Assembly: GCF_000620145.1 (NCBI RefSeq) | Contig: NZ_KK211084.1 | Coordinates: 1 to 64,000 of the forward strand | Origin: Deefgea rivuli DSM 18356 | Lineage (GTDB): Bacteria; Pseudomonadota; Gammaproteobacteria; Burkholderiales; Chitinibacteraceae | DNA: 64,000 bases | Direction of reading: 5' to 3' | In this document: one piece after another, positions 1 to 8,534 of the stretch | Layout: each line of letters begins with the position of its first letter | Position numbering within the stretch: position 1 is the first letter of the stretch | Translations under genes and position numbers: made by a program | The notes under the pieces: model-generated | Databases searched by the model: none | What the model was told of the DNA's origin: nothing | Seen by the model: the letters and a program-made list of their open reading frames with translations, nothing else

Positions 1-107
1 TCATTTGAGTTGGGCACCACTTTTGCTTTGCCCTTACTGCCTGTTTCGTCGAGTAATAAATAGCAATCGAGTTTGGATTTAGCCACATCAATACCGAGGT
101 AAAACAT
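1..107 (-). CDS. IS110-family transposase, N-terminal fragment (cut by window edge)
   Basis: The minus strand reads a protein beginning MFYLGIDVAKSKLDCYLL, the hallmark N-terminus of IS110-family DEDD transposases; the Asp in GIDVAK is the first catalytic acid. IS110 enzymes are RuvC-like recombinases that move the element without conventional terminal inverted repeats. Only about 35 residues lie inside the window, so intactness cannot be judged. The start at 107 is supported by an AGGAG ribosome-binding site just upstream (plus-strand 'ctcct' near 117-121). A long non-coding stretch follows upstream, as expected for the left end of such an element. Family call is confident; subgroup (IS110 versus IS1111) is not determined. 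Confidence 0.85.
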   Translation of the reverse strand, partial: MFYLGIDVAKSKLDCYLLLDETGSKGKAKVVPNSN

Positions 108-427
108 GATGAGAATCTCCTTTAAAATGCCCAATTCGCCCATTTGCCTTGTACATGCAGGGTCAAAGCCCTTGGCTACCGTTCAGTGTCTTGACTGGCG
201 AAAGGAGTAAGGTGAAGGGTTCAATCTACCTTGCAAGGTCTGTGCCTTAAAGTGCCGCTCAAGCTCACTTCACCTCATGTGATACTAGCTAAGCATCACA
301 TTGAACAAGATACAAAGTGCCGCGCGGCATGAGCGCGACCATGGCGAGTAGAAAATGGATGCGTTCATCTTAAGTGAAGCGATTTTTATCAACACCTAAT
401 CTAAACATGAACTAAGGAAGTCACAAT
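108..427. other. Non-coding stretch upstream of the IS110 transposase; probable left end with possible guide-RNA region
   Basis: No credible gene lies in these 320 bases. The part next to the transposase start is probably the 5' non-coding end of the IS110 element; in IS110-group elements this region encodes the structured bridge RNA. Short hairpin potential is visible, for example AGGGTCAAAGCCCT near 158-172 and TGCCGCGCGGCA near 318-329. I cannot place the IS boundary, because no terminal repeats or target duplication are evident. The right part must also hold the promoter of the gene at 428. Confidence 0.4.
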
Positions 428-781
428 ATGCCCATCACACTCCACGAGCTAGCCAACGGCATTGAATACCTCGGCATTGGCATTTTGCTGCTCTCGGTAC
501 TAATCGGCCTAGTGCTGTTTGCACGCGATCTACTGCAAACTCGGCAGCTTGAACCGGCCTATCACGCGCTACGCCAACAGCTTGGGCGCGGGATTTTGCT
601 GAGTTTAGAATTTCTGATTATCAGCGACATTATCTACACCATCGCCATTGAGCTGACGCTGGATAATCTGCTCAAACTCGGCCTTGTCGTGCTAATCCGT
701 ACCTTTTTAAGTTTTACGATGGAACTCGAACTCACTGGGCGCTGGCCTTGGCAGAAAGAAGCGAATGAGAATAAACCATAG
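428..781 (+). CDS. DUF1622 family inner-membrane protein
   Basis: A 117-residue integral membrane protein of the DUF1622 family. Three hydrophobic segments are visible at about residues 14-33, 53-75 and 80-98. The family signatures LEFLIISDI in the middle and LIRTFLSF near the C-terminus, followed by a GRWPW tail, are present. No biochemical role is established for the family. The start is supported by AAGGAAG upstream. The stop codon TAG (779-781) overlaps the first base of a 47-bp GGTAT-N37-ATACC site, so the gene's 3' end is defined by that motif. It is followed by the DUF815 ATPase gene in the same direction, but 67 bases away, so co-transcription is only possible. Confidence 0.85.
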   Translation: MPITLHELANGIEYLGIGILLLSVLIGLVLFARDLLQTRQLEPAYHALRQQLGRGILLSLEFLIISDIIYTIAIELTLDNLLKLGLVVLIRTFLSFTMELELTGRWPWQKEANENKP

Positions 782-827
782 GTATTAGCTTGTAGGCAAT
801 TTTAGACAAGCGTTACCGACACATACC
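781..827. repeat. 47-bp dyad site GGTAT-N37-ATACC (copy 1)
   Basis: Perfect GGTAT and ATACC arms. It begins at the last base of the DUF1622 stop codon. Its left 20 bases nearly match the copy at 56953. Confidence 0.8.
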
Positions 828-848
828 CAAGATTAAGGATGAACTGAG

Positions 849-1724
849 ATGGACTCAAATCAACTCACGCCGCACTTGCTGCAATTCATCACGCGCGCTG
901 AGGCGCTGATGGAGAAAATCGAAGCGCAACTTCCTGCCATACCACCGGCAACCGATTGGCAAGCGGCGGCGTATCGCTGGCGCAAGCAACAACACAGCGG
1001 TTTTCTACAAACCGTGCGCCATCCGCAAGCGTTGCAGCTCAGTGATATTCAAAATGTCGATCGGCAAAAGCAAGTGCTGCTGGCCAATACTGCGCAATTT
1101 GTCGCTGGGCGTTTGGCGAACAATGTACTGCTGACCGGCGCGCGCGGCACGGGTAAAAGCTCGCTGATTAAAGCGGTGTGGCACGAGTTTCGCGCTGCGG
1201 ATTTGCGGCTGATTGAAGTCGAAAAAGCGCATTTGGTCGACCTGCCCGATATCGTCGATCTGCTCAGCGAGCGGCCTGAACGCTTTATTATTTTTTGCGA
1301 TGATCTGAGTTTTGAAGAAGGCGATTACGCCTACCAAGCGCTCAAAACCGCGCTTGATGGCTCGATTGCCAGCACCAGCGACAATATTTTGATTTACGCG
1401 ACCTCGAATCGCCGCCATTTAGTGCCGGAATACTATAGCGAAAACGCGATGGCGCAAGCGCGCGGCGGCGAAATCCATGCGGGCGAAGCAGTCGAAGAAA
1501 AAATCTCGCTATCGGAGCGTTTTGGCCTGTGGTTGACGCTGTACAGCTTTGACCAAAATGAATATCTAAATATTGCGCAGCATTGGTTGCGACAATTTGG
1601 CATCACCGATTACGACGAACACACCGAGCGCGCCGCACTGCAATGGGCGCAAACCCGCGGCGCACGCAGTGGCCGAATTGCTTGGCAATTTGCTAGAGAT
1701 TGGGCGGGGAAACATGCGGATTAA
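849..1724 (+). CDS. DUF815 family P-loop ATPase
   Basis: A 291-residue AAA-like ATPase of the DUF815 family. Walker A is GARGTGKS (residues about 97-104) and Walker B is FIIFCDDLSF (about 146-155). The sensor-like motif IYATSNRRHL follows, and family-typical RHPQALQLSDIQ precedes the P-loop. The protein lacks a signal peptide or membrane segment, so it is expected in the cytoplasm. Its substrate is unknown. Length and domain order are normal for the family. Downstream lies a hairpin (1750-1771) whose T-run favours the opposite strand. Confidence 0.9.
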   Translation: MDSNQLTPHLLQFITRAEALMEKIEAQLPAIPPATDWQAAAYRWRKQQHSGFLQTVRHPQALQLSDIQNVDRQKQVLLANTAQFVAGRLANNVLLTGARGTGKSSLIKAVWHEFRAADLRLIEVEKAHLVDLPDIVDLLSERPERFIIFCDDLSFEEGDYAYQALKTALDGSIASTSDNILIYATSNRRHLVPEYYSENAMAQARGGEIHAGEAVEEKISLSERFGLWLTLYSFDQNEYLNIAQHWLRQFGITDYDEHTERAALQWAQTRGARSGRIAWQFARDWAGKHAD

Positions 1725-1747
1725 TATCTGAACAGCGCTTAAAATAA

Positions 1748-1773
1748 AAAACCAGCCACATTCGGCTGGTTTA
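1748..1773 (-). terminator. Rho-independent terminator, mainly for the minus-strand gene at 1826
   Basis: Inverted repeat AACCAGCC / GGCTGGTT around a six-base loop. Read on the minus strand it is followed by TTTTTTATTTT; on the plus strand only a short TTT follows, so it may act weakly in both directions. Confidence 0.75.
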
Positions 1774-1825
1774 ATGCTTAAAAATTAAATGCTAATTTAG
1801 ACCGACAACAATCTTTACAAAACCA

Positions 1826-2899
1826 TCACTTTTTAAATTTTGTAATTAAACTACTTAATTGATCCATTCCATCATAAGCCGACGGTAATTTCTCATCATC
1901 AGAAACAATTCTAGAGAAAATAATCGCCTCAAACTTCGACCAAGCCTCTAAATTTTTTCCTTTTAGATCAGATGTTGTTTCAGCATAATTTTGAATAAAC
2001 TGGCAAAGTGTTTTTCTCAGCTCAATTTGCATCAATTGTGACTTAACTGCTTTGTGATTAACTAGAATCAATCGAAAAAAATACACCAAAACAACGGTCA
2101 AAGAAATGCTAGGGATCATCGCCATCCATAATGCAGACTTTGCCTTCTCTATATCAGCAACATTATGATAAATTACAAATAACTCTAAACCCAAAACACT
2201 AAAAAGCAAGACGCCAAAAACAATCAACCAATTGACTAAGGATGTCCTTTCTTTGTGCTTTTCTTTTGCTAGATTATCAAAGCCTTGATACAAGCCAACA
2301 AAGTTAAATGCTGTCTCATATTTTTCTAGCTTCACACTGAGCGCTTCAATTCGCTCCTCTCTTTGAGACAGAGAATCGTTTGACTTTTGAATGGCATCTT
2401 CTGTTCGTTGCAAAGTACTTTCTAATTTACTAGCATTTACCAATTCTGCATTCTTAGCCAATTTTTTAACGAAAACTAGAGGCATACTTTTTGTTGCAAA
2501 ATCAATTTGAACAGCTGCGTGATGGGAAAAACCATCGCTATTTGACAATGCAAACTTCAAGAGCTCTTGTGATTCAAACTCATCAATTCCATGCGTTAAC
2601 TCATACTCCAAAAAAAATCGGAAACAAGATGAGAAAATCATGTCCAAATTTTCTTTGTCTAGTTCATTAATGGGCGTCTGCAAATAATTGAATAACTGTT
2701 TTCCAATTGATTGAATGTTACCTTGGCAGTTTAAATCCCAGCTATCTGAATCACGCCTCATGCGCTTTAGTATTGTACAAATAAGTTGGTTCCGAGAAAT
2801 TTCAAAGTCACCTGAAGGTCTTAGCGAGCCAATATTATTTAATGCGAGCTCTAGCGCTTTTGAGCTGTATTCAGTATCAAATAAAATTATATCGGGCAT
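1826..2899 (-). CDS. Orphan coiled-coil membrane protein of unknown function, AT-rich
   Basis: A 357-residue protein I do not recognise. The N-terminal ~150 residues look soluble and helical. A coiled coil follows at about 158-198 (heptad-like, rich in Glu, Lys, Leu, Ser). Two hydrophobic segments at about 221-245 and 258-280 form a hairpin anchor, leaving a ~75-residue C-terminal tail on the same side as the N-terminus. The DNA is clearly richer in A and T than its neighbours and codon choice is A/T-ending, suggesting acquisition by transfer. It stands alone between a DUF815 gene and the nuclease gene, with its own terminator at 1748-1773. The start follows a weak GAGAG element. No function is assigned. 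Confidence 0.75.
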   Translation of the reverse strand: MPDIILFDTEYSSKALELALNNIGSLRPSGDFEISRNQLICTILKRMRRDSDSWDLNCQGNIQSIGKQLFNYLQTPINELDKENLDMIFSSCFRFFLEYELTHGIDEFESQELLKFALSNSDGFSHHAAVQIDFATKSMPLVFVKKLAKNAELVNASKLESTLQRTEDAIQKSNDSLSQREERIEALSVKLEKYETAFNFVGLYQGFDNLAKEKHKERTSLVNWLIVFGVLLFSVLGLELFVIYHNVADIEKAKSALWMAMIPSISLTVVLVYFFRLILVNHKAVKSQLMQIELRKTLCQFIQNYAETTSDLKGKNLEAWSKFEAIIFSRIVSDDEKLPSAYDGMDQLSSLITKFKK

Positions 2900-2928
2900 C
2901 GTTCTCTCTCAACTCTTAAATAAACTAA

Positions 2929-4368
2929 TTACAAAACAACCAATCGTGTAACGAGTTTCTTCAACTCACTGCGAATCAACTTCGCCATATCCACGTCATA
3001 CGCGGGCTTACTGCTGGCGCATAATTCTGGCAATTCACTCAAATCGCGAATTTGGCCGAGATAGCACCAGTTGTCGATCACATGCAGCACGGGCGACCAT
3101 TCTGGGCCTTCAGTGATTGCAACTGCGCCCGCATACGGCCATGGTGCGAGTTGATGTTTAGCCAGCGCGGCGAGCAAGCGGCCATTGTGTAAACCCATCG
3201 GTTCGCGGCCAACACAAGCACCACGGCAATCGCCTTGCAGATGCGCGGTGCACGGGCCGCCGTCTTTGCGCGGTGCTTCTAAGCCCAACACTTGGCGGCA
3301 CAAGCCCTGCCCTTTGATGACCCGATTCATAATATTTTGCGCTTCGCGCGCACCACGGAAAGGGCCAAATAATTCACCGCGTGCGCTAGCCAGCTCACTT
3401 AAAGGCAATAATTTAGGCTGTAGCGCCGCAATTTCCTCACCACGTACGGCCTTGGGCAACAAAATTTCCCATACCGATTGCGTTTGATCGACTTTTTGCC
3501 GCACCACCGGATTCATTCTTGGGCGCAATTCCTGAATCAATTTTCGCTCGAGCAATGCGCTACCCAAATCCCCAGAGGTTTCAATCCACGCAATGCGGCG
3601 CAAATCGCGCGCTAAATACGCAGCAGGGCCTTCATTGGCTTTTTTACCAAAATGCTGCAATACGCGACGGCGAATATTCGGGTTGCTGCCTATCCACAAA
3701 GCCTCATCATTCTCGCCATAAAACACATACACGCCCGCCGTATCGGGCAAATCATCAATCACCGATTCGTCGATTTGCGGCGGCAATGCGGGCGGACGAA
3801 TTAATTCATCAATCGCTTGCTGCACGCGCGCTGCGCCCAAATCTTTGACCGCCGCTTGCAAGAATTGGTAAATCAGCTCGGCATCGGTCAAAGCGCGATG
3901 ACGCTCGCCGTGATATTCCAAGCCGTGACGCGCAATCAGCGCATCAAGGCTGTGCTTAAATTCATCGGGATAAAGCTTGCGCGAGAGCTGCACGGTGCAC
4001 AGCACTTTGGCGCGAAACGTCAGACCAAGGCGTTTAAATTCATTACGCAAAAAGGTGTAATCAAAACGGGCATTGTGCGCGACGAAGATACGATTTTTGA
4101 GTTTTTCTAGTATCGCAGGCGCTAAATCAGCAAACAGCAGCGCACCAGCCACCATCGCATCATCAATGCCGGTTAAACGCTGAATAAATGGAGGTATAGG
4201 CTGACAAGGATTAACTAGTGATGACCACGAGACAATACCCTCTGCACTCACTTGCTGAGGATTGATTTGAATCAGACCCACTTCAGTAATGCGATCAAGC
4301 GACGGATTCGCGCCCGTGGTTTCCAGATCCAGCAGCACCAGCGGTGCAGGATAAATTGGCAGCGGCAT
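2929..4368 (-). CDS. DnaQ-like 3'-5' exonuclease fused to a GIY-YIG (UvrC/Cho-like) nuclease domain
   Basis: A 479-residue fusion. Residues ~1-180 are a DEDDh exonuclease related to the DNA polymerase III proofreading subunit: LDLETTG (D14, E16), AHNARFDYTFL, and the HRALTDAELIY motif. Residues ~205-300 form a GIY-YIG endonuclease domain (GVYVFY ... LWIGSN, with a conserved Arg in the following helix), as in UvrC and Cho. This domain order is a known bacterial family annotated as exonuclease or excinuclease Cho-like, presumed to act in DNA repair. A C-terminal region with spaced Cys and His residues (about 355-385) follows. The stand-alone length argues it is not the replicative epsilon subunit. 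A 47-bp dyad site lies inside the exonuclease-coding part. Confidence 0.85.
   Translation of the reverse strand: MPLPIYPAPLVLLDLETTGANPSLDRITEVGLIQINPQQVSAEGIVSWSSLVNPCQPIPPFIQRLTGIDDAMVAGALLFADLAPAILEKLKNRIFVAHNARFDYTFLRNEFKRLGLTFRAKVLCTVQLSRKLYPDEFKHSLDALIARHGLEYHGERHRALTDAELIYQFLQAAVKDLGAARVQQAIDELIRPPALPPQIDESVIDDLPDTAGVYVFYGENDEALWIGSNPNIRRRVLQHFGKKANEGPAAYLARDLRRIAWIETSGDLGSALLERKLIQELRPRMNPVVRQKVDQTQSVWEILLPKAVRGEEIAALQPKLLPLSELASARGELFGPFRGAREAQNIMNRVIKGQGLCRQVLGLEAPRKDGGPCTAHLQGDCRGACVGREPMGLHNGRLLAALAKHQLAPWPYAGAVAITEGPEWSPVLHVIDNWCYLGQIRDLSELPELCASSKPAYDVDMAKLIRSELKKLVTRLVVL
4193..4239. repeat. 47-bp dyad site GGTAT-N37-ATACC (inside the DnaQ/GIY-YIG gene)
   Basis: Perfect arms at exact spacing within conserved exonuclease-coding sequence (the NP..PIP..I region), where an insertion is implausible. 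The Ile of the IP pair is encoded by ATA. Confidence 0.65.
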
Positions 4369-4450
4369 ACGTCAACTCAAGGGGAATTCAAAAGAAAACA
4401 ACAAGGCAATAGTCCACGAAAAACATGCCCCGCAGGAAATACCCTTGGGG

Positions 4451-4570
4451 TACAAAAGGCACGAACAAAAGAAACCATCTCAATCTCACCGCAGCATAAA
4501 GCAAAACGAGCACATCAAAATAAACTGAACTTGCTTTAATTTTCGTGTTTTTCGTGCCTTTCGTGATCCA
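4451..4570. repeat. CACGAA/TTCGTG palindromic spacer, copy 1
   Basis: An intergenic stretch with AAAGGCACGAAC at the left and TTTTTCGTGCCTTTCGTGATCC at the right in opposite orientation, so the transcript could fold into a long imperfect hairpin. Similar spacers occur at 5617-5724 and 53027-53122. A 72-codon open frame on the minus strand crosses it but looks spurious. Confidence 0.75.
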
Positions 4571-4581
4571 GTTTTTTGATT

Positions 4582-5520
4582 TTATTTTTTCACAAAGCGG
4601 AAGCACTGATGGATTCGCTTGTTGCGGAAATCTTCAGGGATCGACGACGCGGTCAAATCTTCGGACATACCGACAAACATCGGATCCAGCTCAAAGCTGC
4701 GCAGATTGTTCGAGAAATACAGCACGCCACCAGGCGCGAGCATCGCCATGCACGATTCAATCAAGTAGGCATGGTCGCGCTGCACGTCGAGCACGCCGAG
4801 CATTTTTTTCGAATTGGAAAAACTCGGCGGATCCATGACGATTAAATCGTATTTTTGCGGACTACATGTCGCTTCGCGCAAGAACTCAAATACATCGGCG
4901 CGCACCCATTGGTGATTGCCATTGTCCATGCCATTGAGTGCGAAATTGCGCCCCGCCCAATCCAAATAGGTATTAGATAAATCGACGGTCATCGTCGAAA
5001 CCGCGCCACCCGCTGCGGCGTACACGCTGAACGCGCCGGTGTAGCTAAATAGATTCAGGAATCGTTTGCCGTTGGCTTCCATCATCACGCGTTTGCGCGT
5101 GTTGCGGTGATCGAGGAATAGGCCGGTATCGAGATACGCTTCGAGATTGACTTCGAATTTTAGGCCGTTTTCTTCGACAACAAAAAACTCGCCCGCACCT
5201 TCGGTTTTCTCGTATTGCGTCAGGCCTTTCATGCGTTTGCGGATTTTCAGTGCGACATGTTCCAGCGGAATGCCGAACACTTCAGCAGTCGCGGCATGCA
5301 CTTCATCAACCCAGACCGAATACGCTTCATCAGTTTCCATCCAGCCCGTGTCGTACTCTTGCAAATGCACGCGGTCGCCGTACACATCCACAATCATTGG
5401 AAATTCAGGCACATCGCGGTCGTAAATGCGGTAGCACGTCAGCCCCTGACGGCGCGCCCATTTACCCCAATGGCGCATATTTTTGGTGAGGCGGTTTTTG
5501 TAACTGGAGAGATCAGACAT
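4582..5520 (-). CDS. Class I SAM-dependent 23S rRNA methyltransferase, RlmK/RlmI-like
   Basis: A 312-residue methyltransferase matching the C-terminal (RlmK) half of E. coli RlmL/RlmK, which makes m7G2069 in 23S rRNA. The start region (NRLTKN...KWARRQGLTCYRIYD) is typical of that domain. The SAM-binding motif is NLFSYTGAFSVYAAAGG, and DPPSFSNSKK is the catalytic DPP motif. The N-terminal THUMP/RlmL half is absent, so this is a free-standing enzyme. The exact target base is therefore inferred. The start Met is followed by sequence matching family starts. It lies between two CACGAA spacers and upstream of coaD on the same strand. Confidence 0.85.
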   Translation of the reverse strand: MSDLSSYKNRLTKNMRHWGKWARRQGLTCYRIYDRDVPEFPMIVDVYGDRVHLQEYDTGWMETDEAYSVWVDEVHAATAEVFGIPLEHVALKIRKRMKGLTQYEKTEGAGEFFVVEENGLKFEVNLEAYLDTGLFLDHRNTRKRVMMEANGKRFLNLFSYTGAFSVYAAAGGAVSTMTVDLSNTYLDWAGRNFALNGMDNGNHQWVRADVFEFLREATCSPQKYDLIVMDPPSFSNSKKMLGVLDVQRDHAYLIESCMAMLAPGGVLYFSNNLRSFELDPMFVGMSEDLTASSIPEDFRNKRIHQCFRFVKK

Positions 5521-5616
5521 GATGGCTACTGAAAAGCAAAAGCGTAGTTTACCAGTTTGCGGCGATTTGCTTTTGAATTCCTGATGTTACGCAGATTTTG
5601 AAAGGGCAAAAAGCTT

Positions 5617-5724
5617 GGATCACGAAAGGCACGAAAATAAAGCAAAAAAACACGAAAAATATAGCGTCTGTAAAATTCAGTAAAGGGGACGGGCTTTTTC
5701 GTATTTTGTTCGTGTCTTTCGTGG
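5617..5724. repeat. CACGAA/TTCGTG palindromic spacer, copy 2
   Basis: Starts GGATCACGAAAGGCACGAA and ends TTCGTGTCTTTCGTGG, giving an imperfect inverted repeat filling the space between coaD and the methyltransferase gene. Related to copies at 4451 and 53027. Confidence 0.75.
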
Positions 5725-5737
5725 AAAAATGGCTTGT

Positions 5738-6223
5738 TTAACGCCCTGCGAGTAAGCGCAAAAAAACCGGATCGGGAACGTACTGTTTGACGACATTTTC
5801 CCAGCCAGTCGGGCCGACGAGGCCTTTGACCATGGTTGAACTGATTTCAGCGATTTCACGCGGTGGCATTAGAAAAATCGTATCGATATGCGGCGCTAAA
5901 TCGGCATTCACATAGCGCATTTTGCGCTCGAATTCGTAATCGGCCGCTTCACGAATCCCACGCAGAATAAATTGCGCGCCTTGTTCGCGGGCATAATCGA
6001 CCAAGAATCGATTTTCAAAGGTTTCTACGCGTAAATTCGGCCAATGCGAGGTGGTTTCACGCAGCATAGCCACGCGATCGGCCACGCTAAAGGTATAACG
6101 TTTATCTGGGTTTTCACCGATGGCCACGATCATTTCGTCAAACAAACTGACGCCATGTTCGATCATCCATAAATGTCCCTTGGTCACGGGATCAAAACTC
6201 CCCGCGTAAACAGCGCGCCGCAT
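5738..6223 (-). CDS. coaD: Phosphopantetheine adenylyltransferase
   Basis: Transfers AMP from ATP to 4'-phosphopantetheine, the penultimate step of coenzyme A synthesis, in the cytoplasm. The 161-residue length fits CoaD. The nucleotidyltransferase signature is [10 protein letters not shown] (TKGH being the T/HxxH-type motif, residues 14-17). [12 protein letters not shown] and the EISSTMVK motif (ISSS/T-x2-R/K) complete the active site. I chose ATG at 6223 rather than TTG six bases upstream, because GGAG sits seven bases before this ATG. It is transcribed towards the RlmK-like gene, separated by a palindromic spacer. Confidence 0.95.
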   Translation of the reverse strand: MRRAVYAGSFDPVTKGHLWMIEHGVSLFDEMIVAIGENPDKRYTFSVADRVAMLRETTSHWPNLRVETFENRFLVDYAREQGAQFILRGIREAADYEFERKMRYVNADLAPHIDTIFLMPPREIAEISSTMVKGLVGPTGWENVVKQYVPDPVFLRLLAGR

Positions 6224-6473
6224 ACCCAAACTCCAAATAAAATGCGTCGATCAAAAACCCATGGGATCTAACAAACGCAGACATCAGTTACACAAGAAAA
6301 TGTAAGCCTAGCATCGGCATGATGCGGTATTTTTCGCCGATTCACCACCGCTTATTCATGCAAACTGGTCGATTATCGTCGTATTACCACCTCGTAAGCG
6401 CTGAACACTATACCACCGGCAGACAATAATTTAAGATGCTTGGCTGAGAATGACACTCGGAGGGGAATAAAAC

Positions 6474-7628
6474 GTGTTAAAAAAATTCATCATTGGCGCC
6501 AGTCTGGCCGTCTCGACATTCGCCCACGCAGAGATCGTGATTGGGCAATCTGTCCCCACCACCGGCATTGCGGCAGAAACCGGCAAAGCTATCGCACTGG
6601 GTGCCTCACTTTACTTTAATAGTGTGAATGGCCGTGGCGGAATTAATGGCGAACTCATCAACCACATCGTGCGCGATGATGGCTATGATGCAAAACGCAC
6701 GGTAAAAAACACCATCGATTTCATCGAGAAAGACAACGCTGTCGCACTAATTTCTTACTTTGGTACTGCTGGCGTGTCTGAGCTGATTAAATCCAAAACA
6801 CTGGATAATGCCGGAATTCCTTTGGTCGGCGTACATAGTGGCGCAGAGTCACTTCGCAGCAGTGGGAATCTGTTTGTCTTTAATACCCGTGGCAGCGTCA
6901 ATCAAGAAACCGACCGATTAGTCAAACTGCTAGCAGGTAATTTGGGCGTAACGAAAATCGCCGTCATCGCCGAAAAAGGCGAGCTGGGTGATTCAGGCGT
7001 TGCTGCACTAAAAGCCTCTTTGGCCAAAAAGCAACTCAAATTAGTCAGCGAAGTCTGGTATGACCCACGCACTGGCGACACCAGCAAAGCAGCCCAAGAC
7101 CTTGCCAAGCTCAATCCTGAAGCCGTCATCATCATCGGTCTTTCAAAACCAACAGCCACTTTCGTACAGCAGTTTAAAGAAAAAGGCGGCACCTCACAGC
7201 TGTATGCACTCTCATCGGTGCAATTTGAAGAGGTTGCCAGAACCATCGGCAAGAAAGGCGGTCATGGCCTCGGTATCAGCCAAGTTTATCCATATCCTTA
7301 CAATTCGCGCGAAAAACTAATCCAAGAATTCCAAGCTGCCGTCTTCAATGAGATGGGCACGGGTTCAGGTAAAGAAGATTCTCTATCCGCGATTGCCAAT
7401 TACCCTAGCTACGCCATGCTGGAAGGTTATATTTCGGCACGTTTGTTGGTTGAAGCCATTAAACGCGCAGGCAAAAACCCAACGCGCTCGGCCATTTACA
7501 ACGCACTGACCACATTGAAAAAATACGATATGGGCGGCTTCGTTATTGATTACTCCGATAAGAAGCGCGACGGCTCGAACTTTGGCGAAATCACGATGAT
7601 GTCACCAACAGGTGCCTTAACACGCTAA
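6474..7628 (+). CDS. Periplasmic amino-acid-type ABC transporter substrate-binding protein
   Basis: A 384-residue secreted binding protein of the Peripla_BP_6 (Leu/Ile/Val-type) class. A signal peptide (MLKKFIIGASLAVSTFAHA) precedes the mature start EIVIGQSVPTTG, where a family typically reads IGQ..PLTG. The fold markers ALGASLYFNSVN..GGING and VALISYFGTAG are visible. Initiation is at GTG, preceded by CGGAGGGG. No permease or ATPase genes are adjacent, so it is either an orphan component serving a distant transporter or a sensory binding protein. Ligand is not predictable. A strong terminator follows at 7729-7764. Confidence 0.85.
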   Translation: MLKKFIIGASLAVSTFAHAEIVIGQSVPTTGIAAETGKAIALGASLYFNSVNGRGGINGELINHIVRDDGYDAKRTVKNTIDFIEKDNAVALISYFGTAGVSELIKSKTLDNAGIPLVGVHSGAESLRSSGNLFVFNTRGSVNQETDRLVKLLAGNLGVTKIAVIAEKGELGDSGVAALKASLAKKQLKLVSEVWYDPRTGDTSKAAQDLAKLNPEAVIIIGLSKPTATFVQQFKEKGGTSQLYALSSVQFEEVARTIGKKGGHGLGISQVYPYPYNSREKLIQEFQAAVFNEMGTGSGKEDSLSAIANYPSYAMLEGYISARLLVEAIKRAGKNPTRSAIYNALTTLKKYDMGGFVIDYSDKKRDGSNFGEITMMSPTGALTR

Positions 7629-7658
7629 TTGTCATTGCCTTAGAGATTAATAGACATG

Positions 7659-7705
7659 AGTATTGCCAGCTAGAGCTCTATAAATAAGATCTACAAAGCA
7701 ATACC
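7659..7705. repeat. 47-bp dyad site AGTATTGC...GCAATACC
   Basis: Eight-base arms are complementary apart from the outermost left base. It lies between the stop of the binding-protein gene and its terminator. Confidence 0.75.
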
Positions 7706-7728
7706 CAGCCTATTTTAAAATAGACCAT

Positions 7729-7764
7729 AAAAAAACTGCCAATGATTTTCATGGCAGTTTTTTT
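7729..7764 (+). terminator. Rho-independent terminator
   Basis: AAAAAACTGCC, a 12-base loop, then GGCAGTTTTTTT. The flanking A and T runs would allow it to work on both strands, ending the binding-protein gene and the converging minus-strand gene at 7848. Confidence 0.9.
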
Positions 7765-7847
7765 ATACTTTGCAATTTAAGACGTACAAATTAGCCGCGC
7801 TAAGCAAGATTGAGCAAGATAGGCAGGGAGCGGACCAAGTCCATATT

Positions 7848-8414
7848 TCAATGCCCCGAAGCGGCTGGATTTGCTGATGTCGCCGTTTTCTTGCCTTTCT
7901 TCAAGCATTCACGCCAATTCGCAGCGGTATTACTCGTACTACCTTCAATCAAACAATCCCCAGCTTTCAAACGCAAATAAGCCTCGCTCGGATCAGGCAC
8001 AGCGCCGCTAGTCGGTGCAGACTCTGCCGATTTTGCCTGAGGCTCGCCCGTTGCAGTCTCACCGCGCTGACTTGCTCGCTCTAGCGTTTCGACTTTATCT
8101 TCCAGCTCTGCAAGATGATCTTTTTTAGCACGCAGCTCGACTTTCAACGCCGTCATGTCTTTTTCTTGCTCGGAACGCTTCTCTAAGGAATCTGATAAAG
8201 CCACTTTAAGCTTTTCAATTTGCGTGAGATAGAATTTTTTCTCGAAGTTTTTCTTTGCCATCCCAATCGCGATCCCCACCAACAAAAAGATCAATACCAA
8301 GACAAACACACCCGCGCCAACAATGGCCAAACGATGCTGGGCGAAAAAACTCACGGGAGAATGACCAACAATAGACTCGGAATGCGGCTCGGAAACGGGT
8401 ACTTCTTCAGACAT
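7848..8414 (-). CDS. Single-pass membrane protein with coiled coil, function unknown
   Basis: A 188-residue protein with a short cytoplasmic N-terminus, one hydrophobic segment (LAIVGAGVFVLVLIFLLVG, about residues 29-49), then a Lys/Glu-rich coiled coil (about 60-105), a Pro/Ala/Ser linker, and a small C-terminal part with CLIEGS...ANWRECLKKGKK. The start at 8414 (MSEEVPVSEP) is chosen over a longer frame because GGGGG precedes it at good spacing; the longer frame would begin with an unlikely Cys-rich leader. No homologue with known function is recognised. It stands alone downstream of the tRNA-Asn pair. Confidence 0.7.
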   Translation of the reverse strand: MSEEVPVSEPHSESIVGHSPVSFFAQHRLAIVGAGVFVLVLIFLLVGIAIGMAKKNFEKKFYLTQIEKLKVALSDSLEKRSEQEKDMTALKVELRAKKDHLAELEDKVETLERASQRGETATGEPQAKSAESAPTSGAVPDPSEAYLRLKAGDCLIEGSTSNTAANWRECLKKGKKTATSANPAASGH

Positions 8415-8498
8415 TTTTGCCCCCTTCGTAACGAATATACAACAAGCATAACCGCGCAAAAGAAAGAAGTACAAAAAAGAATAGGATTGCGAAACAAT

Positions 8499-8531
8499 AA
8501 AAAAAGGGCTAGCTTTGCAGCTAGCCCTTTA
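8499..8531 (-). terminator. Rho-independent terminator of the tRNA-Asn unit
   Basis: On the minus strand AAAGGGCTAGC, loop, GCTAGCCCTTTTTTTATT, placed directly after the second tRNA-Asn gene. Confidence 0.9.
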
Positions 8532-8534
8532 ATT

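Noticed and set aside
1005-1418. 137-codon minus-strand frame opposite the DUF815 gene
   Set aside because: Lies wholly antisense to a well-supported P-loop ATPase and has no recognisable motif or ribosome-binding site.
3817-4110. 97-codon plus-strand frame opposite the DnaQ/GIY-YIG gene
   Set aside because: Shadow of conserved exonuclease coding sequence.
4388-4606. 72-codon Phe/Val-rich minus-strand frame in the CACGAA spacer
   Set aside because: Encoded by repeat sequence; such frames arise in this repeat type without being genes.
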